Assembly (NCBI RefSeq): GCF_030817175.1
Contig: NZ_JAUSYY010000001.1
Coordinates: 1,302,001-1,366,000 of the forward strand
Origin: Agromyces ramosus
GTDB taxonomy: Bacteria; Actinomycetota; Actinomycetes; Actinomycetales; Microbacteriaceae
DNA: 64,000 nucleotides
Reading direction: 5' to 3'
Below the pieces are notes generated by a model. That model made no database searches. It saw only the letters and a program-made list of their open reading frames with translations, and was not told the DNA's origin. Each line of letters begins with the position of its first letter. Within the stretch, counting starts at the first letter, position 1. Of the stretch, positions 36,145-44,729 are shown piece after piece. Position numbers and translations under genes: made by a program.

Positions 36145-36735
36145 TCAGTGCACGTGGTCGCCGGGAGTCTCGTGACCGGTCGTCTGCTCGTCGAGTTGGT
36201 GAGGCTCGTGCGTTCCGTGCGGCTCCGCCCGCTCACCGGCCTCGGTCGCGGCGAGCGCAGGGGTCGCGAGCGCCGCGACGAGCGCGGCCCCGGCGAACAT
36301 GCCGAGCAGCGCCGGCATCGAGTCGGATGCCCCGGGTGCCGCGCCCGCGCCCGCGCGCGAAGCGTCGTCGTCGCTCGAGGCGCGCGCCCGCCTGCCTCGC
36401 ATGGCCAGCCCTGCGGCGAACGCCACGACCACGATGAACACGGATGCCGCGGCGAGCGGCCCCGGCGAGACATCCGTCATCGCGGCGGTGCCCGTCGCGA
36501 CCGCCGCCGCCATCCCCATGAGCGAGACGGCGGCCACGACGAGCACGGTGGACGGGGCGAGCACTCGCCCCGCGCGGAGCGCGAGAACGCCCCAACCGAG
36601 CGCGGCGACGCCGAGCACGAGGAGTGCCGGCTGCACCGCTCCCCCGGCACCGGCGGCGAGCGCGAGCAGCACGAGCCCGGCGCCGAGGGCGGCGAGCATC
36701 GGCCAGCTGCGCGTGGCCGCCGCCAGTGCCTGCAT
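36145..36735 (-). CDS. Membrane protein with His-rich tail, unknown function
   Basis: A 196-residue protein with three or four hydrophobic segments before residue 110, a charged Ala/Gly/Asp linker, another hydrophobic segment (LLGMFAGAALVAALATPALAA) and a tail with five His and several Glu and Thr residues ending DHVH. No family recognised. The tail could bind metal. It lies 9 bp downstream of the DUF4383 gene, probably in the same transcript. Confidence 0.65.
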   Translation of the reverse strand: MQALAAATRSWPMLAALGAGLVLLALAAGAGGAVQPALLVLGVAALGWGVLALRAGRVLAPSTVLVVAAVSLMGMAAAVATGTAAMTDVSPGPLAAASVFIVVVAFAAGLAMRGRRARASSDDDASRAGAGAAPGASDSMPALLGMFAGAALVAALATPALAATEAGERAEPHGTHEPHQLDEQTTGHETPGDHVH

Positions 36736-36744
36736 GGCCGGCCC

Positions 36745-37152
36745 CTACGCCGTCGCCAGGCGTCCGGCGCGCTCGAAGCCGAGCGCCACTCCGAGCAGCA
36801 CGATCGCGCTCGCGAGGTGCAGGAAGTGGTCGGCGGTGTTCAGCGCGAGGATGTTCGCGGCGGTACCCGCGAGGAAGAACCCCACGATGCCGAGCAACAG
36901 GTAGGCGGCGCCGACCGTGGCATTCACGGCCTTCGCTGCGGCGACGGACGCGAAGCCCCCGAGGAGCAGGGCCGCGCCGATGAGGATGTGGGCCACGTTG
37001 TGCAGCGGATTCACCTCGAAGACGCCGAGGAGCAGTCCGCCCTCGGTGGCGATGAAGCCGACGCCGCCGGTGACGGCGAATCCGAGCAGCCCGACGAGTA
37101 CGTAGACCGCGCCGAAGACGGTTGCGACGATGCGGTTCGGGGAATGACGCAT
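36745..37152 (-). CDS. DUF4383 membrane protein
   Basis: A 135-residue four-helix protein of the DUF4383 family, with signatures RIVATVFGAVYVLVGLLGF and VNPLHNVAHILIGAALLLGG and a late NTADHFLHLASAIVLLGVAL. Function unknown; members often sit near stress genes. The very strong AAAGGAGG site 6 bases before the ATG fixes the start at 37152. It diverges from the CsbD gene. Confidence 0.88.
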   Translation of the reverse strand: MRHSPNRIVATVFGAVYVLVGLLGFAVTGGVGFIATEGGLLLGVFEVNPLHNVAHILIGAALLLGGFASVAAAKAVNATVGAAYLLLGIVGFFLAGTAANILALNTADHFLHLASAIVLLGVALGFERAGRLATA

Positions 37153-37387
37153 GGGTTTCCTCCTTTGTCCAGAGCGCGGCGGTGCCGTGCTGATCGGAGT
37201 TCGGAGCGGTCGCGGTGCCGGATTGGCCTCCGCCGCAACACGAGTCAGGACGGGTCGCACCTCGGTGTAGCGGGGTCATCCGGTTGTCGCAACCCCCTCC
37301 CCGTATCGAGGCGTCCGACGTTCAATGGGAGTAGCGCGACACCGCGCCGGCAAGCGCGAGATTCGCGCGAGACGGAAGGAGCACTTG

Positions 37388-37561
37388 ATGGGCGTCGGAG
37401 ACAAGATGGAGAACGCTGCCGAGGAATTCGGCGGCAAGGCCAAGGAGGCCACCGGCAAGATGACCAACGACGACGAGAAGGTCGCCGAGGGCAAAGCCGA
37501 CCAGGCCAAGGCCAACGTGAAGCAGGCGGGCGAGAACGTGAAGGACGCATTCAAGGAGTGA
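37388..37561 (+). CDS. CsbD family stress protein
   Basis: A 57-residue hydrophilic CsbD-like protein (MGVGDKMENAAEEFGGKAKE, KAT-type repeats KADQAKANVKQAGENVKDA). The family is induced by general stress; the exact role is unknown. GGAAGGAG precedes the ATG at 37388. The length is normal. It is followed 11 bp later by a strong hairpin terminator. Confidence 0.92.
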   Translation: MGVGDKMENAAEEFGGKAKEATGKMTNDDEKVAEGKADQAKANVKQAGENVKDAFKE

Positions 37562-37571
37562 CCGCCCGTCG

Positions 37572-37609
37572 AACGGGGTGCGTTCCTACGGGAACGCACC
37601 CCGTTTTCA
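37572..37609 (+). terminator. Strong terminator with UACG loop after the CsbD gene
   Basis: A 15-bp perfect stem (37572-37586 with 37591-37605) closed by C-TACG-G, an UNCG-type tetraloop, then TTTTC-like tail (GTTTTC). It is likely bidirectional because the following gene is convergent. Confidence 0.85.
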
Positions 37610-37631
37610 TGCCGAGGCGGGGCCCGAGTGC

Positions 37632-37895
37632 CTACCCGCGCTCGTCGATCTCGCCCAGCTGGACGTCACCGGGATCGACCTCGATGTCACCCGGATCGTC
37701 GGGGCCGCCCGTTCCGGGCGCGACCTTCACCCGGTCGGCGGCTTCCGGCTCGATGGTCTCCGGCACCGGGTCGTCCTGCTTCGCCTGGGTCTCGGCCTCG
37801 CTTGCGGGGCTGTAGCTCGTGTCCTTCTCGGTCAGTTCCTGATCGCTCAGTCCGCCGCCGTTCGTCTCATCGTGGTTCGTGTCTCCGTGCGTCAT
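37632..37895 (-). CDS. Small acidic hydrophilic protein
   Basis: An 87-residue protein with about 25 Asp/Glu and many Gly/Pro (MTHGDTNHDETNGGGLSDQE; ends QLGEIDERG). It has no membrane segment and is likely disordered. No family recognised, though similar acidic proteins are common in Microbacteriaceae. Convergent with CsbD across the terminator. Confidence 0.6.
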   Translation of the reverse strand: MTHGDTNHDETNGGGLSDQELTEKDTSYSPASEAETQAKQDDPVPETIEPEAADRVKVAPGTGGPDDPGDIEVDPGDVQLGEIDERG

Positions 37896-38025
37896 GCGAC
37901 GAAGCTATGCCCGCGTCGCCGGAGCGGGAAGACCCTTGCATTTCCGCGCCCGATGAGGATCCACGGTCCGGCGCGCCGGACGCATCCGTTATCGCTGCGT
38001 GCTCGCGATGCGGTGGGATGGGGTC

Positions 38026-38613
38026 ATGGCTGGCGAACCGATCACCGTCTCGATCCGGCGCGAGGTCGACCCCGCGCACATCTCAGAGGCGACGGCGTGG
38101 GTGCAGACCGGCGTGAACCTCGCGCACAAGTACCCCGGCTTCCTCGGTTCCGGCTGGGTGCGGGCGGGAGAGGCATCCCAGGTCTGGCACATGCTCTATC
38201 GCTTCGCGAACGAGGAGACGCTCTCGGCCTGGGAGCAGTCGCCCGAACGCAGCTGGTGGCTCTCGATGGGCCAGGGCTTCGTGAAGTCCGAGCGAAGCAA
38301 GCGCCGCACCGGCATCGAGGGCTGGTTCGACGAGCCGGCGACCGGGTCGATTCCGGTGTCGGATGCCGCGGCCCCCGACGTCGACCTGCCGCCCGCGCCG
38401 CCGCGCTGGAAGCAGGCGGTCGCGATCTGGCTCGGATTCTTCCCGGTGAACGTGCTCTTCTCCTACCTGGTGTCGCCGGTGCCGGGCTGGGGCGAGCTGC
38501 CGCTCTGGACGCGCGTGCTCGCCACGACCCTGGTGCTGACGCCGATCATGGCGTACTGGGTGCTGCCGTTGGTGACGCGGATGCTCCGGCGGTGGCTCGC
38601 GCCGAAGCGCTGA
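38026..38613 (+). CDS. Antibiotic biosynthesis monooxygenase-like domain with two membrane helices
   Basis: A 195-residue protein. Residues 1-105 match ABM/DUF-type ferredoxin-like folds (TVSIRREVDPAHISEATAWV; PGFLGSGWVRAGEASQVWHM). Residues 125-190 hold two membrane helices (AIWLGFFPVNVLFSYLVSPV and VLATTLVLTPIMAYWVLPLV). The combination matches membrane-anchored ABM proteins of unknown substrate. ATG 38026 begins directly before the domain. Confidence 0.8.
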   Translation: MAGEPITVSIRREVDPAHISEATAWVQTGVNLAHKYPGFLGSGWVRAGEASQVWHMLYRFANEETLSAWEQSPERSWWLSMGQGFVKSERSKRRTGIEGWFDEPATGSIPVSDAAAPDVDLPPAPPRWKQAVAIWLGFFPVNVLFSYLVSPVPGWGELPLWTRVLATTLVLTPIMAYWVLPLVTRMLRRWLAPKR

Positions 38614-38646
38614 CATCGTGCGCGGTGAACGCGCGCGTGGCGAGCG

Positions 38647-39534
38647 TCAGCGCGTGCCGCCGATGCGGCGGGAGAGTGTCGCCGCCGCCTCGTGCACGGC
38701 CGGCACGACCCGATCGCGCAACGCGGGCTCAGCGTCATCCGGATACGTGATCGCGATCGCCGCGGCCGGCCAGCCCAGGTGGTCGACGACCGCGACTCCG
38801 ACCGAGGCGAGTCCGGGCGTCACCTCGCCGTGCTCGCCTGCCCAGCCGTGCTCCCGCGCCTCGGCGAGCACGCGCTTCAGCCGGCCGTAGCTCCACTCCG
38901 CGGCATCCGTGTCGGGTGACGGATGCCGCCACGCGAACGCCGCACGGTCGGGGTAGAGGGCGCGCAGTTGCGCGGGCGGCAGCTCGGCGAGCATCGCGCG
39001 GCCCGTCGCCGTGAGGTGGGCGGGAAGGCGCACGCCGACATCGGTCACGAGCGACGGGCGTCGAGGAGCGCGCTCCTCGACGAGGTAGAGCACGTCGCGC
39101 CCGTGCAGCACCGCAAGGTGGCCGCTCTCACCGAGTCGGTCGACGAGACTCGCGACGAGCGGACGCCCGAGGCGCGCGAGCGGCTGCTGCCGCGAGAATC
39201 CGCTCGAGAGCTCGAACGCGGCGACGCCGAGGCCGTAACGGCGCTCTTCGGGCAGGTGCACCACGAATCCGCGCTCCTGCATGACCGCGAGCAGGTGGTA
39301 CACCGTGGAGCGGGGAACGCCGAGAGCATGGGCGATCGTCGCCGCCGGCACGGGGCCGCGCTGTGCCGCCAGGTGCGAGAGGATCGCGAGGGTCTGGTCG
39401 GCGGCCGGCACCTTCGGCCCAGCGCCCGCGCCCGCGCCGCCCGCACCCGCGCCGCCCGCGCCCGCGCCGCGCGACACGCGGCCGCCGGCGTCGAGTGGTC
39501 GCGAATCGTCGCTTCGCGGGGTGGATACCGACAA
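38647..39534 (-). CDS. IclR-family regulator, probable controller of histidine utilisation
   Basis: About 295 residues. A Gly/Ala repeat linker is followed by a winged helix (AATIAHALGVPRSTVYHLLA) and an IclR effector domain (LPAHLTATGRAMLAELPPAQ; TPGLASVGVAVVDHLGWPAA). Start uncertain: TTG 39534 follows GAGAGGA; GTG 39477 would give 276 residues. It is divergent from hutH, and matching palindromes lie before hutH, hutU and hutG, so it likely controls all three. Urocanate is a plausible effector by analogy to other hut regulators, not shown here. Confidence 0.85.
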   Translation of the reverse strand: MSVSTPRSDDSRPLDAGGRVSRGAGAGGAGAGGAGAGAGPKVPAADQTLAILSHLAAQRGPVPAATIAHALGVPRSTVYHLLAVMQERGFVVHLPEERRYGLGVAAFELSSGFSRQQPLARLGRPLVASLVDRLGESGHLAVLHGRDVLYLVEERAPRRPSLVTDVGVRLPAHLTATGRAMLAELPPAQLRALYPDRAAFAWRHPSPDTDAAEWSYGRLKRVLAEAREHGWAGEHGEVTPGLASVGVAVVDHLGWPAAAIAITYPDDAEPALRDRVVPAVHEAAATLSRRIGGTR

Positions 39535-39599
39535 CTCGTGTCCTCTCGGTGCCGGCGCGCGGCGGGTCGGCGCGTCGGCGACGCCCAGCCTACGCTCGC

Positions 39600-39615
39600 G
39601 TCTGGGATTCCGGAC
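39600..39615. promoter_or_regulatory. hut operator 1 (hutH)
   Basis: GTCTGGGATTCCGGAC, an imperfect 16-bp palindrome whose right edge is 55 bp upstream of the hutH ATG and 66 bp from the proposed IclR start. It matches the sites at 42992 and 49585. Confidence 0.75.
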
Positions 39616-39670
39616 AACGGCCGCGGTGCGGGCGTTCCCGCGCGCACGAGAGCGGTGTGGAATCGGATGC

Positions 39671-41245
39671 ATGAGCACCATCGCGCCCGCAACAGCACAC
39701 GCCGCCGCGGCATCCGTCACCGTCGGCACCGGTCCCGTCAGCATCGACGACGTGGTGGCGGTGGCCCGGCACGACGCAACCGTCGCCCTCGACCCCTCTG
39801 CCCTCGAGGGCGTCGCCGCGAGCCGCGCGATCATCGAGGGACTCGCCGCCGACCCCGAGCCGCACTACGGCATCTCGACCGGCTTCGGCGCGCTCGCGAC
39901 CACGTTCATCGCCGACGATCGCCGCGCCCAGCTGCAGGCGAGCCTCGTGCGCTCGCACGCTGCCGGCTCGGGCGCAGAGGTCGAGCGCGAGGTCGTGCGC
40001 GCCCTCATGCTGCTTCGCCTCTCGACGCTCATGACCGGCCGCACGGGCGTGCGGCGCGAGACCGCCGAGACCTACGCGGCGATCCTCAACGCGGGCATCA
40101 CGCCCGTGGTGCGCGAGTACGGGTCACTCGGCTGCTCGGGCGACCTCGCCCCGCTCGCGCACTGCGCGCTCGTCGCCATGGGCGAGGGCGAGGTGCGAAC
40201 CGCCGACGGTGTGCCGACGGATGCCGCGAGCGCCCTCGCCGCCGCCGGCATCACGCCGCTCCGCCTGGGCGAGAAGGAGGGCCTCGCCCTCATCAACGGC
40301 ACCGACGGCATGCTCGGCATGCTCGCCCTCGCGATCGACGACCTCCGGATGCTCCTGACGACCGCCGACATCGCCGCCGCCATGAGCATCGAGGGGCTCA
40401 TGGGCACCGACGCGGTCTTCGCCGCCGACCTGCACGCCCTTCGCCCGCAACGCGGGCAGGCGGCATCCGCGGCGAACCTGCGACGCCTGCTCGCCGGCTC
40501 ACCGATCGTCGCGAGCCACAAGGGTCCCGAGTGCACGCGCGTGCAGGACGCGTACTCGCTGCGCTGCGCCCCGCAGGTGCACGGCGCGGCCCGCGACACC
40601 CTCGCGCACGCGGCCTCCGTCGCCGAGGCCGAGCTCGCGAGCGCGGTCGACAACCCGGTGCTGACCCTCGACGGGCGCGTCGAGTCGAACGGCAACTTCC
40701 ACGGGGCGCCCGTCGGGTACGTGCTCGACTTCCTGGCCATCGCGGTGGCGGACGTCGCGTCGATGAGCGAGCGGCGCACCGACCGCTTCCTCGACCGCGG
40801 CCGAAACCAGGGCCTGCCACCGTTCCTCGCCCACGAAGTGGGCGTCGACTCGGGACTCATGATCGCGCAGTACACCGCCGCGGGAATCGTGTCCGAGTTG
40901 AAGCGACTCGCGGTGCCGGCATCCGTCGACTCCATCCCCTCGTCGGCCATGCAGGAGGACCACGTGTCGATGGGGTGGGCCGCCGCGCGCAAGCTGCGCC
41001 GGTCGATCGACGGGCTCACCCGGGTGCTCGCGATCGAGGTCATGACGGCGGCGCGGGGCCTCGCGCTCCGGGCGCCCCTCGAGCCCGGCGCAGCGACCGG
41101 CGACGTCGTGTCACTCGTGGCCGAGGTCGGCGCGGTGCCCGGGCCCGACCGCTTCCTGTCGCCCGAGATCGAGGCGGTCACTGGCCTCGTGGGCTCCGGC
41201 GCCGTCGTGGCGCAGGCGGCTGCGGCGGCCGGTGCGCTCGACTGA
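39671..41245 (+). CDS. hutH: Histidine ammonia-lyase
   Basis: A 524-residue lyase that converts histidine to trans-urocanate and ammonia. The MIO prosthetic group forms from the triad in GSLGCSGDLAPLAH; here it reads Cys-Ser-Gly instead of the canonical Ala-Ser-Gly. Other signatures: YGISTGFGALATTF, LINGTDGMLGMLALA, VDNPVLTLDGRVESNGNFHG and SSAMQEDHVSMGW. ATG 39671 sits 7 bases after TGGAAT, so the mRNA may be leaderless. It is first step of the pathway, separated from hutUI by a peptidase gene. Confidence 0.95.
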   Translation: MSTIAPATAHAAAASVTVGTGPVSIDDVVAVARHDATVALDPSALEGVAASRAIIEGLAADPEPHYGISTGFGALATTFIADDRRAQLQASLVRSHAAGSGAEVEREVVRALMLLRLSTLMTGRTGVRRETAETYAAILNAGITPVVREYGSLGCSGDLAPLAHCALVAMGEGEVRTADGVPTDAASALAAAGITPLRLGEKEGLALINGTDGMLGMLALAIDDLRMLLTTADIAAAMSIEGLMGTDAVFAADLHALRPQRGQAASAANLRRLLAGSPIVASHKGPECTRVQDAYSLRCAPQVHGAARDTLAHAASVAEAELASAVDNPVLTLDGRVESNGNFHGAPVGYVLDFLAIAVADVASMSERRTDRFLDRGRNQGLPPFLAHEVGVDSGLMIAQYTAAGIVSELKRLAVPASVDSIPSSAMQEDHVSMGWAAARKLRRSIDGLTRVLAIEVMTAARGLALRAPLEPGAATGDVVSLVAEVGAVPGPDRFLSPEIEAVTGLVGSGAVVAQAAAAAGALD

Positions 41246-41267
41246 GGTACGCAGATGTCACCCGAAC

Positions 41268-41366
41268 AGGGTTCCAATGATGCCCCTTGGGGTGTTGTGC
41301 CTCTATTGCACCGATGACAGACTGGGGGAGCCGATCCCCGAAACCGGCGCCCCCGAACGGAACCCT
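41268..41366 (+). promoter_or_regulatory. Structured 5' leader of the M23 peptidase gene
   Basis: AGGGTTCC (41268-41275) pairs exactly with GGAACCCT (41359-41366), the eight bases directly before the ATG. Inside are small hairpins (CCCC-TT-GGGG; GTGC...GCAC; GGGGA...TCCCC). Closing the outer helix would hide the ribosome-entry region. It does not match riboswitch consensus sequences I know, including that of c-di-AMP. Confidence 0.5.
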
Positions 41367-42935
41367 ATGTCGCCGAAACGCAACTTCTACGGCCAGGCCG
41401 ACCCCTTCCGGGCGCGCCGCGCCCGGCCGAGTGGGTTGAGCCTTGCGGCCGCTGCGTCGGTGATCATCCTCGGACTCTCCGGCGTGAGCCTCGCGCAGGC
41501 CGATGAACTCGCGCCAGTGGCGACGGATGCCCCGGCCGATTCGTTTGCGACGCAGACGGCCGAGCCCGGCGACACCGGCGGCGAAGGCGACACCGGCGGC
41601 GAAGGCGACACCGGCACCGGCACCGGCACCGGCGAAAGCGACACCGGCGGCGACGACACCGGCGAGGGGGACACCGGCGGCGACACCGGCGAAGGCGACG
41701 GCACCGGCGAGGGCGACACCGGCGAAGGCGGAGACGGGGGCACCGGCGGCGAGACTCCGACGCCAACGCCCACCCCAACGCCGACGCCAACGCCCACCCC
41801 AACGCCCACGCCCACCCCAACGCCGACGCCAACGCCCACTCCCACGCCCTCACCCACCACCGAGACGACCGCTCCTCCCCCGGCCGCACCCAATGGCGTC
41901 TCGTCGACCGGCAAGCAGATCACGCTCATCGGCGACGGACCGGTCGCCCGCTTCGCGTCCACGTCCAATCCGCAGGTGAGCGCACTCCTCGGCGCGCGCA
42001 CCGCCGTCGCCCGCGCGCTCACCGCACTCCGCGCCGCTGAGGCCGAACTCGAGGCCGCGCGCTCGACCCGCGAGGTCGCCCGGTCCCTCGCGACGCGGCT
42101 GCAGACGCTCGCCGACGACGCACGCACCGACGCCGACGCCGCGGCCCGAGTCTTCTTCGCCGCGTCGCAGGGCGACGGCGCCACGGCCTCCTCGATGGAC
42201 GCCGTCTTCGGCGCCGGCAGCGACCTCCTCGCCGGGCTCGGCGGAGTCGCCCGCGTCTCCCAGATCGCCGGCGACGCCGAAGCACTCGAGAAGGTCGCCG
42301 CGAAGCGCGCAGCCGAAGCCGACGCCGCAGCGGAGCGCGCAGCGGCCGCCTGGGAGGCGGTCGATGCCGTACCCGTCGAAGACCGTGAAGCCGACGTCGA
42401 CCGTGCCGAGCGCGCGCTGTCCGCCGCCCGTGAGGAGCAGTCCGGACTGCAGACCAGGGTCGCTGCGGCGAGCGTCGAGCTCGTCGAGTCGCTCCCGCAC
42501 GACGCCGGCCAGCTCAGCGAGCAGGGCTGGGCGTCTCCCGTCACCGGCCGCCTCACCGACGGCTACGGCCCGCGCCCGAACAAGCCGGTCGCCGGGGTCA
42601 ACGAATTCCACCGCGGCACGGATGTCGCCGCCAGCTGTCGCGCACCGGTGTATGCCGCCACGGCCGGCATCGTGCGCACGGCCGGGCCGAACGGCAGCTA
42701 CGGCAACTGGATCCTGATCGAGCACGGCGCTGGCGTGTCGACCGGTTACGCGCACCTCATCGACGGCGGCGTGCTCGTCGCTCCAGGTGAGTCCGTCGCA
42801 GCCGGGCAGCTGATCGGCGCTGTGGGCAGCACCGGCGCCTCGACCGGCTGCCACCTGCACCTCGAAGTGCGCCTCGACGGCGTTGCGGTCGACGCGATCC
42901 CGTTCATGGCGGCGCGCGGCATCTCCATCGGCTGA
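41367..42935 (+). CDS. Secreted M23-family peptidase with coiled-coil and repeat linker
   Basis: A 522-residue exported protein. The signal segment is SGLSLAAAASVIILGLSGVSLAQA. Residues 65-130 are GDTGGEG-type repeats and 131-165 are Thr-Pro repeats that can span the wall. A coiled-coil region (about 200-370) resembles FtsX-partner or EnvC-like hydrolases. The C-terminal M23 (LytM) domain has HRGTDVAASC, TGYAHLIDG and GCHLHLEVRLDG, with His/Asp zinc ligands present. It probably cleaves peptidoglycan cross-links. It sits between hutH and hutU with its own leader. Confidence 0.9.
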   Translation: MSPKRNFYGQADPFRARRARPSGLSLAAAASVIILGLSGVSLAQADELAPVATDAPADSFATQTAEPGDTGGEGDTGGEGDTGTGTGTGESDTGGDDTGEGDTGGDTGEGDGTGEGDTGEGGDGGTGGETPTPTPTPTPTPTPTPTPTPTPTPTPTPTPTPSPTTETTAPPPAAPNGVSSTGKQITLIGDGPVARFASTSNPQVSALLGARTAVARALTALRAAEAELEAARSTREVARSLATRLQTLADDARTDADAAARVFFAASQGDGATASSMDAVFGAGSDLLAGLGGVARVSQIAGDAEALEKVAAKRAAEADAAAERAAAAWEAVDAVPVEDREADVDRAERALSAAREEQSGLQTRVAAASVELVESLPHDAGQLSEQGWASPVTGRLTDGYGPRPNKPVAGVNEFHRGTDVAASCRAPVYAATAGIVRTAGPNGSYGNWILIEHGAGVSTGYAHLIDGGVLVAPGESVAAGQLIGAVGSTGASTGCHLHLEVRLDGVAVDAIPFMAARGISIG

Positions 42936-42990
42936 GCGGACGACGAGCGTGCGCGGTAACGCGACATTCGCGCGTGCACCACGACCGGCC

Positions 42991-43008
42991 CGTCTGGGAT
43001 CCCAGACG
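42991..43008. promoter_or_regulatory. hut operator 2 (hutU)
   Basis: GTCTGGGATCCCAGAC at 42992-43007 is a perfect 16-bp palindrome (18 bp with flanking C and G). It ends 54 bp upstream of the hutU ATG. A TGTGAT box lies 6 bases before the ATG, consistent with a leaderless transcript. Confidence 0.8.
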
Positions 43009-43061
43009 CCTCGCCTGCGGCATCCGTTGTCGGCCGCCCGCCCGTGGTGTGTGATCGGAGC

Positions 43062-44729
43062 ATGACCGACGCACCCACCACCCGGCGCACCGTGCGCGCC
43101 GCCCGCGGCACCGAGCTCACCGCCAAGAGCTGGCAGACCGAGGCGCCGCTGCGCATGCTCATGAACAACCTCGACCCCGAGGTGGCCGAGCGCCCCGAAG
43201 ACCTCATCGTCTACGGCGGCACCGGCAAGGCCGCTCGCAACTGGGAGTCGTTCGACGCGATCGTGCGCACGCTCGAGGGCCTCGAGGCCGACGAGACACT
43301 GCTCGTGCAGTCGGGCAAGCCCGTCGGCGTGTTCCGTACCCACGAGTGGGCGCCGCGCGTGCTGATCGCCAACTCGAACCTCGTGGGCGACTGGGCGACG
43401 TGGCCCGAGTTCCGCCGACTCGAGCAGTTGGGCCTCACGATGTACGGGCAGATGACCGCGGGCTCGTGGATCTACATCGGCACGCAGGGCATCCTCCAGG
43501 GCACGTACGAGACCTTCGGCGCCATCGCGCGCGCCTCGTTCGACGGCACGCTCGCCGGCACGCTCACCCTCACCGGCGGGTGCGGCGGCATGGGCGGCGC
43601 GCAGCCGCTCGCCGTCACGATGAACGAGGGCGTCGTGCTCATCGTCGACGTCGACGAGACCCGGCTCGCCCGGCGCGTCGAGCACGGCTATCTCGACGAG
43701 TACACGGCCGACCTCGACGACGCCGTCGAGCGGGTGCTCGCAGCGAAGGCGGCACGCACGCCGCTCAGCGTCGGCCTCGTCGGCAACGCGGCGACCGTGT
43801 TCCCCGAGCTGCTCGCACGCGGCGTCGCGATCGACATCGTCACCGACCAGACGAGCGCGCACGACCCGCTGTCGTACCTGCCCGAGGGCGTCTCGCTCGA
43901 CGAGTGGCACGAGCTCGCTGCATCCGACCCCGAACGCTTCACCGAGCGGGCCCGTGCCAGCATGGCGAAGCAGGTCGAGGCGATGGTGGGCTTCAAGGAC
44001 GCCGGCGCCGAGGTCTTCGACTACGGCAACTCGATCCGCCGCGAGGCCCAGCTCGGCGGGTACGACCGCGCGTTCGAGTTCCCGGGCTTCGTGCCCGCGT
44101 ACATCCGTCCGCTCTTCGCCGAGGGCAAGGGGCCGTTCCGATGGGCGGCGCTCTCGGGCGACCCGGCTGACATCGCCGCGACCGACCGCGCCATCCTCGA
44201 GCTCTTCCCCGACGACGAGCACCTGCGGCGCTGGATCACCAAGGCCGGCGAGAAGGTGCACTTCGAGGGCCTGCCGGCCCGCATCTGCTGGCTCGGCTAC
44301 CAGGAGCGGCACCTGGCTGGGCTGAAGTTCAACGAGATGGTCGCCTCGGGAGAGCTGAGCGCGCCGGTCGTGATCGGCCGCGACCACCTCGACTCCGGCT
44401 CGGTCGCCTCGCCCTACCGCGAGACGGAGGCGATGGCCGACGGCTCCGACGCGATCGCCGACTGGCCGCTGCTCAACGCGCTGCTCAACACGGCGTCGGG
44501 CGCGACGTGGGTGTCGATCCACCACGGCGGCGGCGTCGGCATCGGCCGCTCGATCCACGCCGGCCAGGTCATCGTCGCCGACGGCACGCCGCTCGCCGCC
44601 GAGAAGATCGCCCGCGTGCTCGTCAACGACCCCGGCACGGGCGTCATGCGGCACGTCGACGCCGGCTACGACCGTGCCGTCGAGGTCGCCCGCGAGCGCG
44701 GCCTGCGCGTCCCTATGCTCGAAGCATGA
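43062..44729 (+). CDS. hutU: Urocanate hydratase
   Basis: A 555-residue NAD-dependent urocanase that makes imidazolone propionate. Signatures: [21 protein letters not shown] near residue 35, [20 protein letters not shown] near 170 (NAD and active-site Cys region), [15 protein letters not shown], and [17 protein letters not shown] near 485. The start MTDAPTTR at 43062 is chosen for context with the promoter. The stop overlaps hutI in ATGA. Confidence 0.96.
   Translation: MTDAPTTRRTVRAARGTELTAKSWQTEAPLRMLMNNLDPEVAERPEDLIVYGGTGKAARNWESFDAIVRTLEGLEADETLLVQSGKPVGVFRTHEWAPRVLIANSNLVGDWATWPEFRRLEQLGLTMYGQMTAGSWIYIGTQGILQGTYETFGAIARASFDGTLAGTLTLTGGCGGMGGAQPLAVTMNEGVVLIVDVDETRLARRVEHGYLDEYTADLDDAVERVLAAKAARTPLSVGLVGNAATVFPELLARGVAIDIVTDQTSAHDPLSYLPEGVSLDEWHELAASDPERFTERARASMAKQVEAMVGFKDAGAEVFDYGNSIRREAQLGGYDRAFEFPGFVPAYIRPLFAEGKGPFRWAALSGDPADIAATDRAILELFPDDEHLRRWITKAGEKVHFEGLPARICWLGYQERHLAGLKFNEMVASGELSAPVVIGRDHLDSGSVASPYRETEAMADGSDAIADWPLLNALLNTASGATWVSIHHGGGVGIGRSIHAGQVIVADGTPLAAEKIARVLVNDPGTGVMRHVDAGYDRAVEVARERGLRVPMLEA

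Noticed and set aside
38923..41280. 785-codon + frame across the IclR and hutH genes
   Set aside because: Arg/Ala/His-rich shadow product, with real genes on both strands in other frames.
41246..41366. c-di-AMP (ydaO) riboswitch before the M23 peptidase
   Set aside because: Location is suggestive, but the conserved ydaO sequence blocks are not present.
41760..41860. Tandem ACGCCAAC/CACCCC repeats as regulatory DNA
   Set aside because: They encode the Thr-Pro wall linker of the M23 peptidase in frame.
42945..42980. Inverted repeat GTGCGCG...CGCGCGTGC after the M23 peptidase
   Set aside because: The pairing is irregular and made mainly of CG alternation; a similar CG-rich run at 38617 shows it is low complexity, not a shared element.
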